DNA from: an uncultured Alphaproteobacteria bacterium
GTDB taxonomy: Bacteria > Pseudomonadota > Alphaproteobacteria > Rs-D84
DNA length: 6,721 nt
Assembly: GCA_904502245.1 (NCBI GenBank)
Contig: CAJGDN010000047.1
Location: 1-6,721, forward strand
Reading direction: 5' to 3'
A program made the position numbers and the translations under genes. Each line of letters begins with the position of its first letter. The stretch's first letter is position 1. Below are positions 5,649-6,721 of this stretch, piece by piece. The notes under the pieces were generated by a model that searched no databases, was not told where the DNA came from, and saw nothing but the letters and a program-made list of their open reading frames with translations.

Positions 5649-6719
5649 CTATTGGTTGTCGCTTACAACTGAATAGTTTTTATCTCCGTTTCTTACACGC
5701 AGGCTGTCTGCAATTACGTCCACCAGGTTGCCATAGAATACTTGAGTTCCAAGCTTAAAGTTCAAAGATGGTGTTGTGCGTTTCTCGCTGCGCAGGTGTA
5801 TTACTTTGTCACCCGCGTGCAGCTTTTTGCCACAGTCCCCGGCCTCATTCGCGCACATTCCAACCCCACATGTTGTCAATCCTGTTGGGCACGCGGTTGG
5901 CGCAATAGATGCATTAGGACAATAATTTGCATCACCGCATTCACCGCATCGTTGACCTGCAACGCACCCATCCCCGGGGCCGTTTGGTGTTGCGGATGTC
6001 CCGCCGGCGGATGAATAGTATCCACCTTCGATTTCTCCGCACATGAATCCTAATTTGTTGTTGCATCCGCCATCTTCATGCATGCCTGCACCGGTTGAAT
6101 AATATCCACCACGCACCAACCCACAATTATCATCTTCCAGACATCCATCCCCGGGGCCGTTTGGTGTTGCAGATGTTCCGCCATGGGTTGAATAATATCC
6201 TGCCGCGACCGAACCGCATGTATTATCCCCAATATCTGACCCGGCGCACCCACGTCCCAATGCATCCGATCCACCACCGGTCGAATATGCGCCGGCAACA
6301 ACTCTGCCACAGTTCGATAATGTGGACTGTCCTGTCCATGCATAACTCCCCGTACAGTCAACGCCAAATTCTGGGGTTGAGGTTTTCATGCCACCAACCG
6401 CAGAATAATATCCCGGCGCAATATATCCGCATCGCCCACCAACGCAGTCTGTTATTGTTGGGGTCGCGCTTGTCGCACCACCCGCAGACCAATATCCCGC
6501 AGCAACTTCGCCACCGGAATGCTTAGAATCACAAACGGTGCCTGTTTCATCTGTTCCACAACCATCATTCCAATATCCACCGGCAACGATACCGCCAGAA
6601 TATTTAGTGTCACAAACGGCGCCTGTTTCATCTGTTCCACAACCATTATTCCAATATCCGGCGGCAACTGGATTGCAATACAATGGCTGTGCCAGTGTTG
6701 TTGTTCCGCCACCAGAATA
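5649..6719 (-). CDS. Large cysteine-containing GYYS-repeat protein, C-terminal 356 residues (start lies outside the window)
   Basis: The frame is open to the window edge, so the N-terminus is missing; a TTG at 6683 is merely internal. About eight imperfect units of 27-40 residues follow one another. Each starts near V-x-x-G-(Y/A)-(Y/W)-(S/N)-x-x-G-G and usually holds two cysteines, for example VAAGYYSTHGGTSATPNGPG then DGC and NCG. After the units comes a Cys-rich linker (CGECGDANYCP to ACPTGLTTCG to DCGKK) recalling GCC2/GCC3-type repeats. Last comes a 57-residue repeat-free module, LHAGDKVIHLRSEKRTTPSL to NYSVVSDNQ. Paired cysteines, high Gly/Ser/Thr/Tyr content and the linker suggest a disulfide-stabilised extracellular protein; this is inference, as no signal peptide is visible here. 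The function is unknown. It converges with the PBP gene and shares a terminator with it. Confidence 0.85.
   Translation of the reverse strand, partial: YSGGGTTTLAQPLYCNPVAAGYWNNGCGTDETGAVCDTKYSGGIVAGGYWNDGCGTDETGTVCDSKHSGGEVAAGYWSAGGATSATPTITDCVGGRCGYIAPGYYSAVGGMKTSTPEFGVDCTGSYAWTGQSTLSNCGRVVAGAYSTGGGSDALGRGCAGSDIGDNTCGSVAAGYYSTHGGTSATPNGPGDGCLEDDNCGLVRGGYYSTGAGMHEDGGCNNKLGFMCGEIEGGYYSSAGGTSATPNGPGDGCVAGQRCGECGDANYCPNASIAPTACPTGLTTCGVGMCANEAGDCGKKLHAGDKVIHLRSEKRTTPSLNFKLGTQVFYGNLVDVIADSLRVRNGDKNYSVVSDNQ
5969..6170 (-). repeat. Pair of identical 25-nt repeats inside the repeat-protein gene
   Basis: Positions 5969-5993 and 6146-6170 are identical over 25 nt, centred on CCCCGGGG, and similarity continues for about 30 nt beyond. 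They are 177 nt (59 codons) apart and encode SATPNGPGDG in two units that are not adjacent. A third, diverged unit (TSATPTITDC) encodes the same slot. Confidence 0.85.
6511..6672 (-). repeat. Tandem pair of 81-nt coding repeats (27 codons each)
   Basis: Positions 6511-6587 and 6592-6668 align with 10 mismatches in 77 positions by eye and share an identical 26-nt run (6540-6565 and 6621-6646). The offset of 81 nt keeps the frame. The units encode GYW(N)(N/D)GCGTDETG(A/T)VCD blocks, more alike than any other neighbouring units, which points to a recent duplication. Confidence 0.9.
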
Positions 6720-6721
6720 TG

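Noticed and set aside
6095..6526. Plus-strand 143-codon frame opposite the repeat protein
   Set aside because: It is a shadow of the repeat array; its translation is only the complement of the GYYS units.
5934..6719. CRISPR-like array suggested by regularly spaced repeats
   Set aside because: Repeat spacing is a multiple of three, the repeats are imperfect and the reading frame stays open; they are coding repeats.

Overview
The window reads as a piece of chromosome from a Gram-negative bacterium, most likely an uncultured, fairly AT-rich alphaproteobacterium (low confidence on the exact lineage). The evidence is a lipobox lipoprotein, an outer-membrane beta-barrel protein of the small OmpA/Msp4-like kind, an NAD-dependent DNA ligase and a compact class A penicillin-binding protein. 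I see no transposase, integrase, phage gene, CRISPR array, rRNA gene or convincing tRNA gene.

Layout, left to right. (1) Positions 3-206 (+) are the last 67 codons of an Hsp70-family protein; it ends where the ATPase domain ends, so it resembles YegD. (2) Positions 207-521 hold no protein gene. They contain two near-identical direct repeats of about 30 nt, each running into a terminator-like hairpin, around a segment with three perfect hairpins. This looks like a repeat cassette or a structured RNA. (3) Positions 522-836 (+) encode a small 104-residue lipoprotein with no Shine-Dalgarno sequence. (4) A two-way hairpin terminator separates it from ligA (862-2862, minus), whose near-consensus promoter puts the predicted transcription start on the A of the ATG, implying a leaderless mRNA. 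(5) An outer-membrane barrel gene (2914-3567, minus) lies upstream of ligA in the same direction. (6) A 16-nt perfect AT palindrome at 3593-3608 carries -10 hexamers on both strands and sits between the barrel gene and a divergent class A PBP gene (+, stop at 5430), which probably starts at a TTG with an ideal Shine-Dalgarno sequence. (7) A strong two-way terminator at 5593-5626 separates the PBP gene from a convergent, window-truncated gene (5649-6719, minus). That gene encodes a large cysteine-containing repeat protein, built from GYYS/GYW repeats and closed by a 57-residue C-terminal module.

Four of the six genes concern folding or the cell surface (chaperone, lipoprotein, barrel, peptidoglycan synthase) and the repeat protein is probably a surface protein too, but nothing shows that they form one pathway. 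The genes look like separate transcription units packed between two-way terminators. The most novel-looking items are the repeat protein with its terminal module, the structured repeat cassette at 252-492, and the mixture of leaderless and Shine-Dalgarno starts.
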